Shown here: positions 6,586 to 14,372 of the stretch, one piece after another
Position numbering within the stretch: the first letter of the stretch is position 1
Layout: every line of letters starts with the position of its first letter
Assembly: GCA_023399035.1 (NCBI GenBank)
Contig: JAEWQX010000206.1
Span: forward strand, 1-18,895
Reading direction: 5' to 3'
DNA: 18,895 nucleotides
Source: Bacillota bacterium
GTDB lineage: Bacteria; Bacillota; Clostridia; Clostridiales; Clostridiaceae
Made by a program: the position numbers and the translations under genes
The notes under the pieces: model-generated
Databases searched by the model: none
Told to the model about the DNA's origin: nothing
The model's input: only the letters and a program-made list of their open reading frames with translations

Positions 6586-8664
6586 ATGGGAATATTGAGT
6601 GAGGGATTTTTAGAAAGATATAAAAATGCAGATTCACCTCTAAGCAATATTGGAGAATTTGTATATTTAAGAACTTATTCGCGATATCTTAATGATAAAA
6701 AGAGAAGAGAAAACTGGTTTGAAACAGTGCTTAGAACTACAGAATATAATATTGAACTGGGTTTAAATTTTAAAAAAGAGCATAATTTAAACATCAATAT
6801 GGATGATGAAATAAAAGAAGCCCAGCTTTTGTTTGACAATTTATTTAATTTAAGGACTTTTACTTCAGGGAGAACCTTGTACATGGGAGGCACAGATATT
6901 GTAAGGCAATATCCTCTTTCAAATTTTAACTGCTGCTTCACCATGATTGAAAGATATCATGATTTTGTAGATGTATTTTATCTTTTAATGATTGGTGCAG
7001 GAGTTGGAGTAAGGATAGACAAAGAATTAATAGGAAAAATGCCTTATATAAGAAAGGCATCTTTGGAAAGCAGATATAATGAAGATGTACGCAGGAATTT
7101 AAGCAAATCTCAAATTGAAAATACATTATTGGAAGTAGATAAAAATACTGCTGTCATTAAAGTGGGAGACAGCAAGGAAGGCTGGTGCGATGCACTTGAA
7201 ACATACTTTAATCTGCTTACAGAAGAAAGATACAGGAATATTGATAAATTAATAATTGATTATAGTTTTGTACGCCCAGCTGGTGAAAGGCTTATGAGGT
7301 TTGGAGGAAGGGCTTCAGGATATAAGTCATTGAAAAGAATGTTTGACAAGATAGATAAAGTTATTGAAGGTACTGAAAATGGTGAGCTTAAGACAATCGA
7401 TGTACTGGATATTGCCACAATCATAAGTGAAAATGTAGTATCAGGCGGAGTACGAAGAAGTGCAATGATGATTATATGTGATGAAGATGATGAAGAAGTA
7501 ATAAATGCAAAAAGCAGTCTATATAAAGTTGTGGATGGCAGCTGGATAGAAAACAAGAGCATTTCTCATAGAAAAATGAGCAATAATTCAGTGCTGTACA
7601 AGAAAAAACCATCGATTGATAAAATAAAGGAAATCCTGGATTCAATCAAGATAAATGGTGAGCCTGGATTTATCAATGGAATGGAAGCTGAGAGAAGAAA
7701 GAGTTCATTTAAAGGGTGCAATCCATGCGGTGAAATACTTCTCCAGTCTCATGAATGCTGCAATCTTACTACAAATAACCTTTTAGCTTTTGTAGATGAT
7801 AATAACAGACTTGATATTGAAGCTCTTGAAGAAATTCTTAAATTATCAGTGAGAGTTGCAATAAGGATGACACTTGTAAAGGCAGAACTTCCTGACTGGA
7901 ACAAGGTTATGGAAAGGGACAGAATAATAGGCATATCCTTGACTGGTATGATGGATATGGTAAATAAGACTGGAATGAATTACGATGAACTTGAAAAACT
8001 GTTAAAGCATTTAAGAAGGGTAGTAAGAAATGAAGGAAAGAAATACTGCCATGAGCTTAAAATTTCTGTTCCTGAACTTATGACAACTATAAAGCCTGAA
8101 GGCTCACTTTCAACACTTCCATGTGTAAGCTCGGGAATACATTATTCACATTCCCATTATTATATAAGAAGGGTGCGTATTTCAGTAAATGATCCTCTTT
8201 ACAAGATGATTGAAAAGCTTGGCTGCTATCCAGTATTCAATGAAAATGGCCAGAATGATGAAAACTGTACTACAAAGGTAATTGAATTCCCGGTAAAAGC
8301 TCCAGAAGGCAGGACTAAATATGATGTCAGTGCAATTGAACAGCTTGAATTATATAAGCTTTCAATGATAAACTGGACTGACCACAATACATCAATAACT
8401 GTTCATGTAAGAGATGAAGAATGGGATGATGTTGCAAAGTGGCTTTATGAAAACTTTAATTATGTTGTAGGAATAACATTCCTTCCTCTTCTGGATGAAA
8501 CTTATCCTCTTCTTCCTTATGAAGCAATAAGCAGGGAAGAATATGAAAGACGTATCAGGGAAATCAAGCCATTGGATTATGACTTACTGGCAGAATTTGA
8601 TGATGATGAAGAACATGAAATATTAGAAAAGGAATGTGCAGGAGGAGCCTGCCCAATAAGATAG
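6586..8664 (+). CDS. nrdJ: Adenosylcobalamin-dependent ribonucleoside-triphosphate reductase (class II)
   Basis: 692 residues. It converts ribonucleoside triphosphates to deoxyribonucleotides using a B12-generated thiyl radical, independent of oxygen. It matches the monomeric Lactobacillus leichmannii type, not the larger dimeric class II enzymes. The N-terminus has the family pattern RTYSR...RENWFETVLRT, followed by FTSGRTLYMGGT and NCCF (C116/C117, one being the N-terminal redox cysteine). The active site is NPCGE (C381 thiyl radical cysteine, E383). C392 sits 11 residues later, as C419 does after C408 in the L. leichmannii enzyme. The C-terminal CAGGACPIR supplies the C-x4-C pair (C684, C689) that re-reduces the site. 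GGAGGT (6571-6576) precedes ATG 6586. It is a single-gene unit with NrdR boxes upstream and its own terminator. Confidence 0.95.
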   Translation: MGILSEGFLERYKNADSPLSNIGEFVYLRTYSRYLNDKKRRENWFETVLRTTEYNIELGLNFKKEHNLNINMDDEIKEAQLLFDNLFNLRTFTSGRTLYMGGTDIVRQYPLSNFNCCFTMIERYHDFVDVFYLLMIGAGVGVRIDKELIGKMPYIRKASLESRYNEDVRRNLSKSQIENTLLEVDKNTAVIKVGDSKEGWCDALETYFNLLTEERYRNIDKLIIDYSFVRPAGERLMRFGGRASGYKSLKRMFDKIDKVIEGTENGELKTIDVLDIATIISENVVSGGVRRSAMMIICDEDDEEVINAKSSLYKVVDGSWIENKSISHRKMSNNSVLYKKKPSIDKIKEILDSIKINGEPGFINGMEAERRKSSFKGCNPCGEILLQSHECCNLTTNNLLAFVDDNNRLDIEALEEILKLSVRVAIRMTLVKAELPDWNKVMERDRIIGISLTGMMDMVNKTGMNYDELEKLLKHLRRVVRNEGKKYCHELKISVPELMTTIKPEGSLSTLPCVSSGIHYSHSHYYIRRVRISVNDPLYKMIEKLGCYPVFNENGQNDENCTTKVIEFPVKAPEGRTKYDVSAIEQLELYKLSMINWTDHNTSITVHVRDEEWDDVAKWLYENFNYVVGITFLPLLDETYPLLPYEAISREEYERRIREIKPLDYDLLAEFDDDEEHEILEKECAGGACPIR

Positions 8665-8670
8665 GAATTT

Positions 8671-8712
8671 AAAAAAAGCTTCAGTGCTGGGTAATCTGCG
8701 CTGAAGCCTTTT
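8671..8712 (+). terminator. Terminator of nrdJ
   Basis: GCTTCAGTGC (8678-8687) pairs with GCGCTGAAGC (8698-8707) as a 10-bp stem with one G-T pair and a 10-base loop. It is preceded by an A run and followed by CTTTT. Confidence 0.8.
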
Positions 8713-8754
8713 AAGTATCTCGGAAAGCATGAAAACTTTTGAATTTAAAATTTG

Positions 8755-8776
8755 CTATATCAATGGATTGATATAG
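8755..8776. repeat. Perfect 10-bp palindrome in convergent intergenic region
   Basis: CTATATCAAT and ATTGATATAG flank two G residues. It lies between the nrdJ terminator and the convergent membrane-protein gene. The two-base loop is too tight for a normal RNA hairpin, so a DNA-level site or chance AT symmetry is as likely as an RNA role. Confidence 0.4.
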
Positions 8777-8792
8777 TTAAGAACTAAGAAGT

Positions 8793-8818
8793 AAAAGGCG
8801 TGGCTCAGCCATTTTTTT
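8793..8818. terminator. Weak bidirectional terminator candidate
   Basis: AAAAGGC (8793-8799) and GCC plus a T run (8808-8818) can pair around an eight-base loop, with an A bulge. On either strand the stem is followed by T residues. Its place between convergent genes fits a shared terminator, but the stem is short. Confidence 0.3.
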
Positions 8819-8839
8819 GATTTGCATTAATAATAAACT

Positions 8840-8899
8840 TTTAATTTATACTATTAATCAATAATTGATTTGAAGTATTGAGTAATAGTATAAATTAAA
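8840..8899. repeat. 17-bp perfect inverted repeat between convergent genes
   Basis: TTTAATTTATACTATTA (8840-8856) is exactly complementary to 8883-8899 around a 26-base loop. The loop itself contains ATCAAT/ATTGAT. It ends 13 bases past the stop codon of the minus-strand membrane-protein gene, so it could form the 3' end hairpin of that mRNA, but no T-tract follows on that strand. Confidence 0.55.
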
Positions 8900-8912
8900 T
8901 ATTGAATGTTTT

Positions 8913-9596
8913 CTATCCCACAGTTTTTTTATGCATGAAAACAGGCACTAAATTTATTTCCTTCTTATATGTTATTAATAAAGATATGCCTGCAGGAATA
9001 AAGCAGAACAATGATGCATGTACATTAAAGTATCTGCATGCAAAGAATGAAAAAGCTACACCTAAATGGTACCATAATAGTGAATTTGCAAAGAACTTTG
9101 CTTTTTCAATCTGTTTTTTATCTTTACTGAATATATATTCGCCAGCTGCAAGTACTGCCTGACGAAGATTGTTTGTAGAAAAGATTGTTGAACTATTATA
9201 TCCATTTGCACCATGATATATACTCCATTGTGTAGACATCATGAAGAAAATGGGTAAAAGTCCCACTATAGGATCATTAGTTATAGGGATAAAATTGAGT
9301 ATAATACATCCTGTCATTATTACATATATACCATATCGCTGAACATTTATATTTGTTTTATTTTTTAAATATACATATATTTCAATACCAGCAATATAAA
9401 GAATTATTCCCAATATACGTATGATGAATTCATATATGTTGCTTCCCAGAAAACATATAACAACGTATATAAGGTTTGATGTCTGAGCAGAACCCAGATT
9501 TCCACATCTGTTTAAAATAGCATAACCGCCAATGAATCCTCCTATTAAACACATGATACTGTGCAGATATAAGTCCGATTTATTTTGATCATTCAT
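8913..9596 (-). CDS. YoaK/DUF1275-family integral membrane protein
   Basis: 227 residues with about six hydrophobic membrane segments. Family marks are the N-terminal GGFIGGYAILNRCGNLGSAQTSNLI stretch (here split as GGFIGGYAILNRCGN and LGSAQTSNLI), which corresponds to the Pfam DUF1275 opening with its conserved Gln-Thr-x-Asn. There is also a mid-protein STQWSIYHGANGYNSSTIFS region followed by TNNLRQ. The function of the family is not established; transport has been suggested from its topology only. GGAG on the minus strand (9604-9607) is seven bases before the ATG. The gene is divergent from a LysR-type regulator, and a symmetric LysR box lies upstream, so control by that regulator is likely. 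Confidence 0.85.
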   Translation of the reverse strand: MNDQNKSDLYLHSIMCLIGGFIGGYAILNRCGNLGSAQTSNLIYVVICFLGSNIYEFIIRILGIILYIAGIEIYVYLKNKTNINVQRYGIYVIMTGCIILNFIPITNDPIVGLLPIFFMMSTQWSIYHGANGYNSSTIFSTNNLRQAVLAAGEYIFSKDKKQIEKAKFFANSLLWYHLGVAFSFFACRYFNVHASLFCFIPAGISLLITYKKEINLVPVFMHKKTVG

Positions 9597-9632
9597 AACT
9601 AATCTCCAATCTATATTCTTTAGTTCATGAAA

Positions 9633-9638
9633 ATTATA
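9633..9638 (-). promoter_or_regulatory. -10 box of the YoaK-family gene
   Basis: The minus strand reads TATAAT here, 37 bases before the start codon. At the matching -35 position (9656-9661) the minus strand reads TATTTT, a poor match. A good -10 with a poor -35 is what an activator-dependent promoter looks like. Confidence 0.5.
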
Positions 9639-9679
9639 CCACTTATTTATATATAAAAATAATGCATATTTTGTATCAT

Positions 9680-9702
9680 AACCATAGATTATTTTTATGG
9701 TT
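9680..9702. promoter_or_regulatory. LysR-type recognition site (T-N11-A dyad)
   Basis: AACCATA and TATGGTT are a perfect 7-bp dyad around nine bases, and the inner T and A are 11 bases apart, the LysR-type T-N11-A form. Its centre (9691) lies about 65 bases upstream of the start predicted from the -10 box at 9633-9638, the usual place of the LysR recognition site for an activated divergent gene. Confidence 0.55.
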
Positions 9703-9768
9703 GTACTATAATAATTAATATGGGACTGAGCTTTAAAAAATGAGAAAAATGAGTTTTATGGCTGTACC
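9693..9768 (+). repeat. Direct repeat in the divergent LysR intergenic region
   Basis: TTTTATGGTTGTAC (9693-9706) recurs as TTTTATGGCTGTAC (9754-9767), 13 of 14 bases identical and 61 bp apart, about six helical turns. The first copy includes the right half of the LysR dyad. The second is nearer the regulator gene and may be a weaker half site used for autoregulation (inference). Confidence 0.45.
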
Positions 9769-9868
9769 CCTTCATGGATAGTCAAAATTGAAAAAGGTAT
9801 AAGTATTAATTGATTTTATTAAAATTAATGGTTTATTATTAAATAGAAATATGACAGGAGAAAAAGAA

Positions 9869-10759
9869 ATGTTAGTTAGTTTTGATTCTTATAAGGTATT
9901 TTATATAACTGCTAAAAATGAAAGCATTACAGCTGCAGCAAGGGAATTATTTGTAACCCAGCCTACAGTTACACACTGCATACAAAAACTTGAGGAAGAA
10001 CTTGGATGCATACTTTTTATAAGAAGCAAAAAAGGCGTAAAACTTACAGCTGAAGGTGAAACATTATATAAGCATGTAGCAGTAGCATACGAACATATAA
10101 TACAAGCTGAAAAAGAAATAAATGAATTAAAGATGTTCAGGAAAGGTGAAATAATACTGGGAGCAAGTGAGACAACCCTTCATCACTTTTTATTTCCATG
10201 TTTAAAAAAGTATAAGAAGAAATACCCTAACATAAAATTGAAGATACATAATTCAAGTACTCCAAATATGCTTGAAGCACTGAGGAACAATAAGCTTGAT
10301 TGTGCCATACTTGTATTTCCGTTGTCTTATGAAGAGGAAGGACTGGAAATAAACACTTTGACTCTTTTCCATGATATAGCAATAGCAGGACTGGAATATA
10401 AGGAACTTGAAAATGTTCCTATGACACTTAAAGAACTCAATGAATATCCTATTATAACTATAAGCAAGGGAACCATGACAAACATGATACTTAAGGAAAT
10501 TTTTAAAAGCAGGGGCCTTGACTTGAAACCTGATATAGAGCTTGCAACAACAGACCTTATTGTACCTACAGTTGTAAATAATCTTGGGGTGGGCTTTGTC
10601 CCTGAATTTTTTGCAGAAGAAGCATTGAAAAGAAAGGAAATAATAAAGCTTAATCTTGTAGATGATATTCCAAATAGAAAGATATGCCTTGTCTATAAAT
10701 CTGAAAGACCTAAGTCTATTGCAGTAAAGGCATTTATTGATTCAATTTTAATTACTTAA
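9869..10759 (+). CDS. LysR-family transcriptional regulator
   Basis: 296 residues. The N-terminal winged helix-turn-helix reads FDSYKVFYITAKNESITAAA, then RELFVTQPTVTHCIQKLEEE and LGCILFIRSKKGVKLTAEGE (about residues 4-63), a textbook LysR pattern. The C-terminal part is the two-lobed periplasmic-binding-like effector domain, with GEIILGASETT opening it. The start is ATG 9869, because AGGAG (9856-9860) is spaced for it; the ATG at 9851 lies upstream of and overlaps that site. It is divergent from the YoaK-family membrane-protein gene, which is its most likely target. The co-inducer cannot be deduced. Confidence 0.93.
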   Translation: MLVSFDSYKVFYITAKNESITAAARELFVTQPTVTHCIQKLEEELGCILFIRSKKGVKLTAEGETLYKHVAVAYEHIIQAEKEINELKMFRKGEIILGASETTLHHFLFPCLKKYKKKYPNIKLKIHNSSTPNMLEALRNNKLDCAILVFPLSYEEEGLEINTLTLFHDIAIAGLEYKELENVPMTLKELNEYPIITISKGTMTNMILKEIFKSRGLDLKPDIELATTDLIVPTVVNNLGVGFVPEFFAEEALKRKEIIKLNLVDDIPNRKICLVYKSERPKSIAVKAFIDSILIT

Positions 10760-10897
10760 AGAACAATAGATCTGGCTTATTAGTATGATTCACTGACTGT
10801 AATTAGTAATTAAATCTATACTGGTAATACTTTCAATAGTTAATAGGTAAAAATTAAGAGATTAAGAGGTAACAGTTGAGTTGAAAGTTATGATAAG

Positions 10898-10970
10898 ATC
10901 TTTCCCAGCTTGTGAATATATTTTCCCAACAAGTTGGGAAAGATTTTGTTTTACCTGGGAAAGATTTTTT
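10898..10970 (+). terminator. Nested competing hairpins, likely terminators
   Basis: Three related arms occur. Arm 1, ATCTTTCCCAGCTTGT (10898-10913), pairs with 10929-10944 over 16 bp with one G-T pair. A compact alternative, TTTCCCAA-CAAG-TTGGGAAA (10922-10941), is followed by GATTTTGTTTT. A third arm, CTGGGAAAGAT (10955-10965), can pair with 10898-10908 and is followed by six T residues. The T-rich tails are on the plus strand, so they would end transcripts coming from the LysR gene, about 140 bp upstream. The region is also the 3' flank of the convergent radical SAM gene. Confidence 0.6.
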
Positions 10971-10974
10971 AAAT

Positions 10975-12009
10975 TTATAGATGTATATTAATTTTTTCTC
11001 CACATGCTGGACACTTATCAGTACTAATCAGAAGTTTTGTATTATAATTAGTCCTCTGCACTAAAAGTTCTTGGCATCTTGGGCAGTAGGTATTATTATC
11101 TGTGCCTGGTACATTTCCTACATATACATATTTGAGATATTTTTCAGCTTCATGCTTTGCATCCATAAGTTTTTCAATTTGCGTAGCTTCATTATTCATC
11201 TTATATCTTGGGAAGTATCTGCTTAAATGCAGGGGCATTTCATCATTTACACTGCTTATGAACTGTGCAATTTCCCTGACCTCTTCTATTGAATCATTTT
11301 CATCACTTACAAGAAGGGTAGTAATTTCCACATGGCATTTATGTCTGCAAGTTTTTATTGTTTCAAGGACTGGATCAAGGGAAGCACCGCATATCTTATT
11401 GTAATATCTGTTAGTGTATGCTTTTAAATCAATATTCATTGCATCTACATATGGAAGTATATTTAATAGAGGCTCTTTATTGATATATCCATTTGTAACT
11501 ATGACAGTTGAAATATCATCATTACATAATTCCTTTTGTGCGTATTTTTCCTTTATATCCTTCAAGGTTTCATATACATACTCATACCACATAAAAGGTT
11601 CATTGTAAGTAAAAGCTATGCCTGCATTATTTTCAATACCCCTCATAATTTCAATAAGTCTTTCTGCATCTATGAATTCAGAAGGAGGGCGGTTCTGGGA
11701 TATTTCATAGTTCTGACAGAAGCTGCATGTCATGTTACACCCAAATGTGCCTACTGATAAAATATTCTTCGATGGCTTAAAATGATATAATGGTTTCTTT
11801 TCTATGGGATCCACACCTGCAGAAGTTACCTCTCCATAATTTACTGCTACAGGGACATTGTCTTTTAAAGTCCTTACTCTGCATACACCATATCTTCCTT
11901 CAGTAAGTATACAGTTATGAGGACATAATCTGCATCTCACAGTATTTTTATCTTTTAATTTATCTTCAGTTGAATCTTGTTTTTCATAAAATAAGAGTTC
12001 AGAATCCAA
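10975..12009 (-). CDS. amrS: AmmeMemoRadiSam system radical SAM enzyme
   Basis: 344 residues. The radical SAM cluster motif is C91-x3-C95-x2-C98 (CNMTCSFCQN), preceded by the family head with C26, C29, C33 and C43 (RCRLCPHNC...GVC) and by DPIEKKPLYHFKP. After the barrel come YVGNVPGTDNNTYCPRCQ and a CPAC pair near the C-terminus, forming a four-cysteine, probably zinc-binding, tail. The family accompanies AMMECR1 and Memo-like proteins across prokaryotes; its substrate is, to my knowledge, not established. The start is TTG 12009: GGAG lies 10 bases upstream, nearby ATG and GTG codons are out of frame, and the next in-frame Met is far inside. It lies 197 bp after the fusion gene that encodes the other two components, on the same strand. 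Confidence 0.9.
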   Translation of the reverse strand: MDSELLFYEKQDSTEDKLKDKNTVRCRLCPHNCILTEGRYGVCRVRTLKDNVPVAVNYGEVTSAGVDPIEKKPLYHFKPSKNILSVGTFGCNMTCSFCQNYEISQNRPPSEFIDAERLIEIMRGIENNAGIAFTYNEPFMWYEYVYETLKDIKEKYAQKELCNDDISTVIVTNGYINKEPLLNILPYVDAMNIDLKAYTNRYYNKICGASLDPVLETIKTCRHKCHVEITTLLVSDENDSIEEVREIAQFISSVNDEMPLHLSRYFPRYKMNNEATQIEKLMDAKHEAEKYLKYVYVGNVPGTDNNTYCPRCQELLVQRTNYNTKLLISTDKCPACGEKINIHL

Positions 12010-12124
12010 TTCTTCATCACTCCTTTCATATTTATATTAAAGTAAAAAAGTCTGATACTTAATCTTTATATTAAGATAATAAATCAATACATATAATTAA
12101 TAGCTTTCAATATAAAAAGCTGCA

Positions 12125-12160
12125 GTATTTGGATAACTTTAATTTTACCTTATCAAATAC
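12125..12160. repeat. Imperfect hairpin between fusion gene and amrS
   Basis: GTATTTGGATAA and TTATCAAATAC pair over 11 bp with one bulged G around a 13-base loop. It lies in the 197-bp gap of the minus-strand pair. No T-tract follows in the minus direction, so I cannot call it a terminator; it may simply stabilise the mRNA. Confidence 0.25.
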
Positions 12161-12206
12161 TTATATGAAGATTCCAATATAAATACTTAAACATATAAAT
12201 TCTTAA

Positions 12207-13619
12207 CTAATCATTTTCTGTATAGCGAACAACTTCAAATTTTTCTATGTCATAATCATCACTGAAATAATCGATTTCACCCTTATCACATGCAATGTGC
12301 AGCTGTTCATCTACAGTATCCACGCCTTCAAGATCTGGAAGAAGAAGTCCACGCTTATAGCCCTTGCTCACTATTACTCCATATTTCTTAGGATCAAGTT
12401 CGCTTTTGTCTGCTTTTACTGGATCTGTAAGAACATCAACAGAAATATCAATATCATAAAGTTCATCTTCTGTAACAGCAGGGAATCTTGGATCATTAAG
12501 TGCAGCACTTATTGAGTTGTTTATGATTTCAAGTGCAATGGAATCTGTAGCTGGAAGAATTGTTCCTATACATCCTCTCAAAGCACCAAATTTCTTCAAT
12601 GAAACAAAAACTCCGTGTCTAGAATTAAGGAGCTCATCATCTATATCTGAAAGGTCAGAAATTGGAGTGCCGTGTTTAAAGTAATGAATGAGATTTTTCC
12701 TTGCAAGCTTTGTATATGGATTTTTGCAGGATAATTTCTTATTATATTTTTGTTCTTTTGCATTTACCACCTCATCTAAAACATTGCTGCTTTCTTCAGT
12801 ATTGCTTAATTTCATTACTCCATATCCAACACCAAAAGGTCCTTCATAAGATAACTGTTCACCTTTTACTTTTTTACCATTAAGGGTGCCAAGCATTACA
12901 TATATAGAATTCAAACCGCACTGGCCTGCTTCATTTACCATTTTGTTATCCATATTGAATACTGAGAGAACATCGCCATTTTTTAAGTCATTTAAGATGC
13001 ACTTATCAAACTGTGGTCCATATGGGGAATAAGAATATGGACCTTCTTCCTTAAGCTTATGAGATAAATCTCCGCTTGCTATTATTACACATTTTCTATT
13101 TAGTTCCTCTGCAGTCTTTCTTATTTCCATGCCAATCTTATATAGATTTATATCACCTATCATAGAATATGTTATATGAACAAGCTTGTAGTCTGTGTAA
13201 TATTTGTTTACAAAATAAAGAGGAACCATTGCTCCGTGGTCTAAAGTAAATTCATGATTATATCTTGCAAGAAGTTTAGAATCAACAAGAGCGCAAGGTA
13301 AATATGCTGAGAGACAGTTCAAATTTAATCTTTCGTTAAATTGGGTGTCCAAAGGAATATCCATTTTGACATTTATAGCTCTGAACTGGCGGAAGTCACC
13401 TCTTATAGAATCTTCATGTGAAATAGCAACAGCATCACTGAACATTGCGCCATGAGGTGTGATTAATATTATTGTATCTGGCTTTAGGTCACTAATTTCT
13501 TTTCCAATTGCATTGCATGAATTTGCTGTATCTGCAATTTTGCCTTCTTCACCTTTTCCTATGTCGGGAATAATTATAGGTGGATGAGGCATTAAATAAT
13601 GTCCCACGATATTATTCAT
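12207..13619 (-). CDS. amrA: AmmeMemoRadiSam fusion: extradiol dioxygenase-like domain plus AMMECR1 domain
   Basis: 470 residues with two domains. Residues about 1-265 resemble the class III extradiol dioxygenase/Memo fold: MPHPPIIIPDIG (His12 a predicted metal ligand), LITPHGAMFSD, LDHGAMVPL and IIASGDLSH. After a linker near residues 270-290, the rest is an AMMECR1 domain with RHGVFVSLKKFGALRGCIGT, including the conserved LRGCIG motif, and later DPRFPAVTEDEL. It thus combines what are separate A and B proteins elsewhere. I place the start at the second ATG (13619): the AAGGAG site touches the first ATG (13628) with no spacing, and is nine bases from the second. It precedes amrS on the same strand, so the whole system is encoded here. 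The molecular activity is unknown; a redox or metal-dependent modification reaction is only a guess. Confidence 0.9.
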   Translation of the reverse strand: MNNIVGHYLMPHPPIIIPDIGKGEEGKIADTANSCNAIGKEISDLKPDTIILITPHGAMFSDAVAISHEDSIRGDFRQFRAINVKMDIPLDTQFNERLNLNCLSAYLPCALVDSKLLARYNHEFTLDHGAMVPLYFVNKYYTDYKLVHITYSMIGDINLYKIGMEIRKTAEELNRKCVIIASGDLSHKLKEEGPYSYSPYGPQFDKCILNDLKNGDVLSVFNMDNKMVNEAGQCGLNSIYVMLGTLNGKKVKGEQLSYEGPFGVGYGVMKLSNTEESSNVLDEVVNAKEQKYNKKLSCKNPYTKLARKNLIHYFKHGTPISDLSDIDDELLNSRHGVFVSLKKFGALRGCIGTILPATDSIALEIINNSISAALNDPRFPAVTEDELYDIDISVDVLTDPVKADKSELDPKKYGVIVSKGYKRGLLLPDLEGVDTVDEQLHIACDKGEIDYFSDDYDIEKFEVVRYTEND

Positions 13620-13746
13620 AAATATCATCTCCTTTATTTGTAATGATTAATATGAAACTCATCTCTTTTCTTATTATGGATACTTTTATTATTCCTTAAA
13701 ATAATTCAGTTTTATTTATGTTCTGTATATTTATATTATATATTCT

Positions 13747-13791
13747 TTGCTGTATTTTATAATAATGTTTTTCCATATATAAAAACAGCAA
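13747..13791. repeat. Long AT-rich hairpin between PH-domain gene and fusion gene
   Basis: TTGCTGT plus TTTTATA (13747-13761, one A bulged) pairs with 13778-13791 over 14 bp. It lies 42 bp beyond the stop of the minus-strand PH-domain gene and 128 bp before the next start. No T-tract follows on the minus strand, so termination is uncertain. Confidence 0.35.
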
Positions 13792-13832
13792 GTAATAAAA
13801 ATCTTACTCACTGTCTTCATTTATTTATTCAA

Positions 13833-14207
13833 TTATAATACGTACTCACTTATAATTTGTCCTATTTTCACTATGTCAGAATTACCCCTGAATTCAAATT
13901 TAACTTTTCCTAAAGCACTGAAATACATTTCAAGTTCGCTGTCCAAATCAAATGTACCAGAAGTTTCAACAGAATATGCCTGGACTTTTGAATATGGAAG
14001 TGATGTGAAATCCTTCTTTGAACCAGTAATACCCTGTACATTGACAGCAATAACCCTTTTAGTTGTAAATACTACAAAATCACGTATTGTCTTATATGAA
14101 CTTATTATTTCTTCGCCAGATATAAGAAGTGGTGCTACCTGTCTGCTTACTTCATCATTAGGAATTTTCTTCAGCTTTAAAAAAGCTCCATTATTAAAAT
14201 CAATCAT
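13833..14207 (-). CDS. Bacterial PH-domain protein (bPH_1/DUF1696 type)
   Basis: 124 residues, a single domain with no signal peptide or membrane segment. The pattern LLISGEEIISSYKTIRDFVV, then FTTKRVIAVNVQGITGSKKD and FTSLPYSKVQAYSVETSGTF fits the bacterial pleckstrin-homology-like family. In these proteins a beta barrel is formed around the TTKR and YSKV segments. The length equals the usual single-domain size. Members form ring oligomers in solved structures, but the cellular role is not known. AGGAGG lies six bases before the ATG. It is divergent from the HD-domain gene, with its own promoter. Confidence 0.85.
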   Translation of the reverse strand: MIDFNNGAFLKLKKIPNDEVSRQVAPLLISGEEIISSYKTIRDFVVFTTKRVIAVNVQGITGSKKDFTSLPYSKVQAYSVETSGTFDLDSELEMYFSALGKVKFEFRGNSDIVKIGQIISEYVL

Positions 14208-14259
14208 ATTTTCCTCCTAAATACATAAATTTTCCATAATAATTTTAACATATATACAT

Positions 14260-14287
14260 ATTATAGAACATATTTACACCTAACAAA
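14260..14287 (-). promoter_or_regulatory. Predicted promoter of PH-domain gene
   Basis: On the minus strand, TTTGTT (14287-14282), 16 bases and a consensus TATAAT (14265-14260), about 50 bases before the start codon. It lies back to back with the promoter of the plus-strand HD-domain gene. Confidence 0.45.
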
Positions 14288-14290
14288 GCA

Positions 14291-14318
14291 TTGAAATATA
14301 TGTATATTATGTTATAAT
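14291..14318 (+). promoter_or_regulatory. Predicted promoter of HD-domain gene
   Basis: TTGAAA (14291-14296), a 16-base spacer and a perfect TATAAT (14313-14318), 55 bases before the start codon at 14373. Confidence 0.6.
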
Positions 14319-14372
14319 ATTCAACAATAAAAATTTTAGTGAAAACTATATTTTATGAAGGAGTGTGATAGA

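Noticed and set aside
7260..7562. 100-codon minus-strand frame within nrdJ
   Set aside because: A shadow of the nrdJ reading frame: Ser- and Leu-rich composition and no ribosome site. The same applies to the other antisense frames inside the ABC, amr and gapN genes.
8902..9162. Plus-strand open frame of 86 codons
   Set aside because: It is antisense to the YoaK-family gene, has no ribosome site, and its translation is not protein-family-like, whereas the minus strand matches DUF1275.
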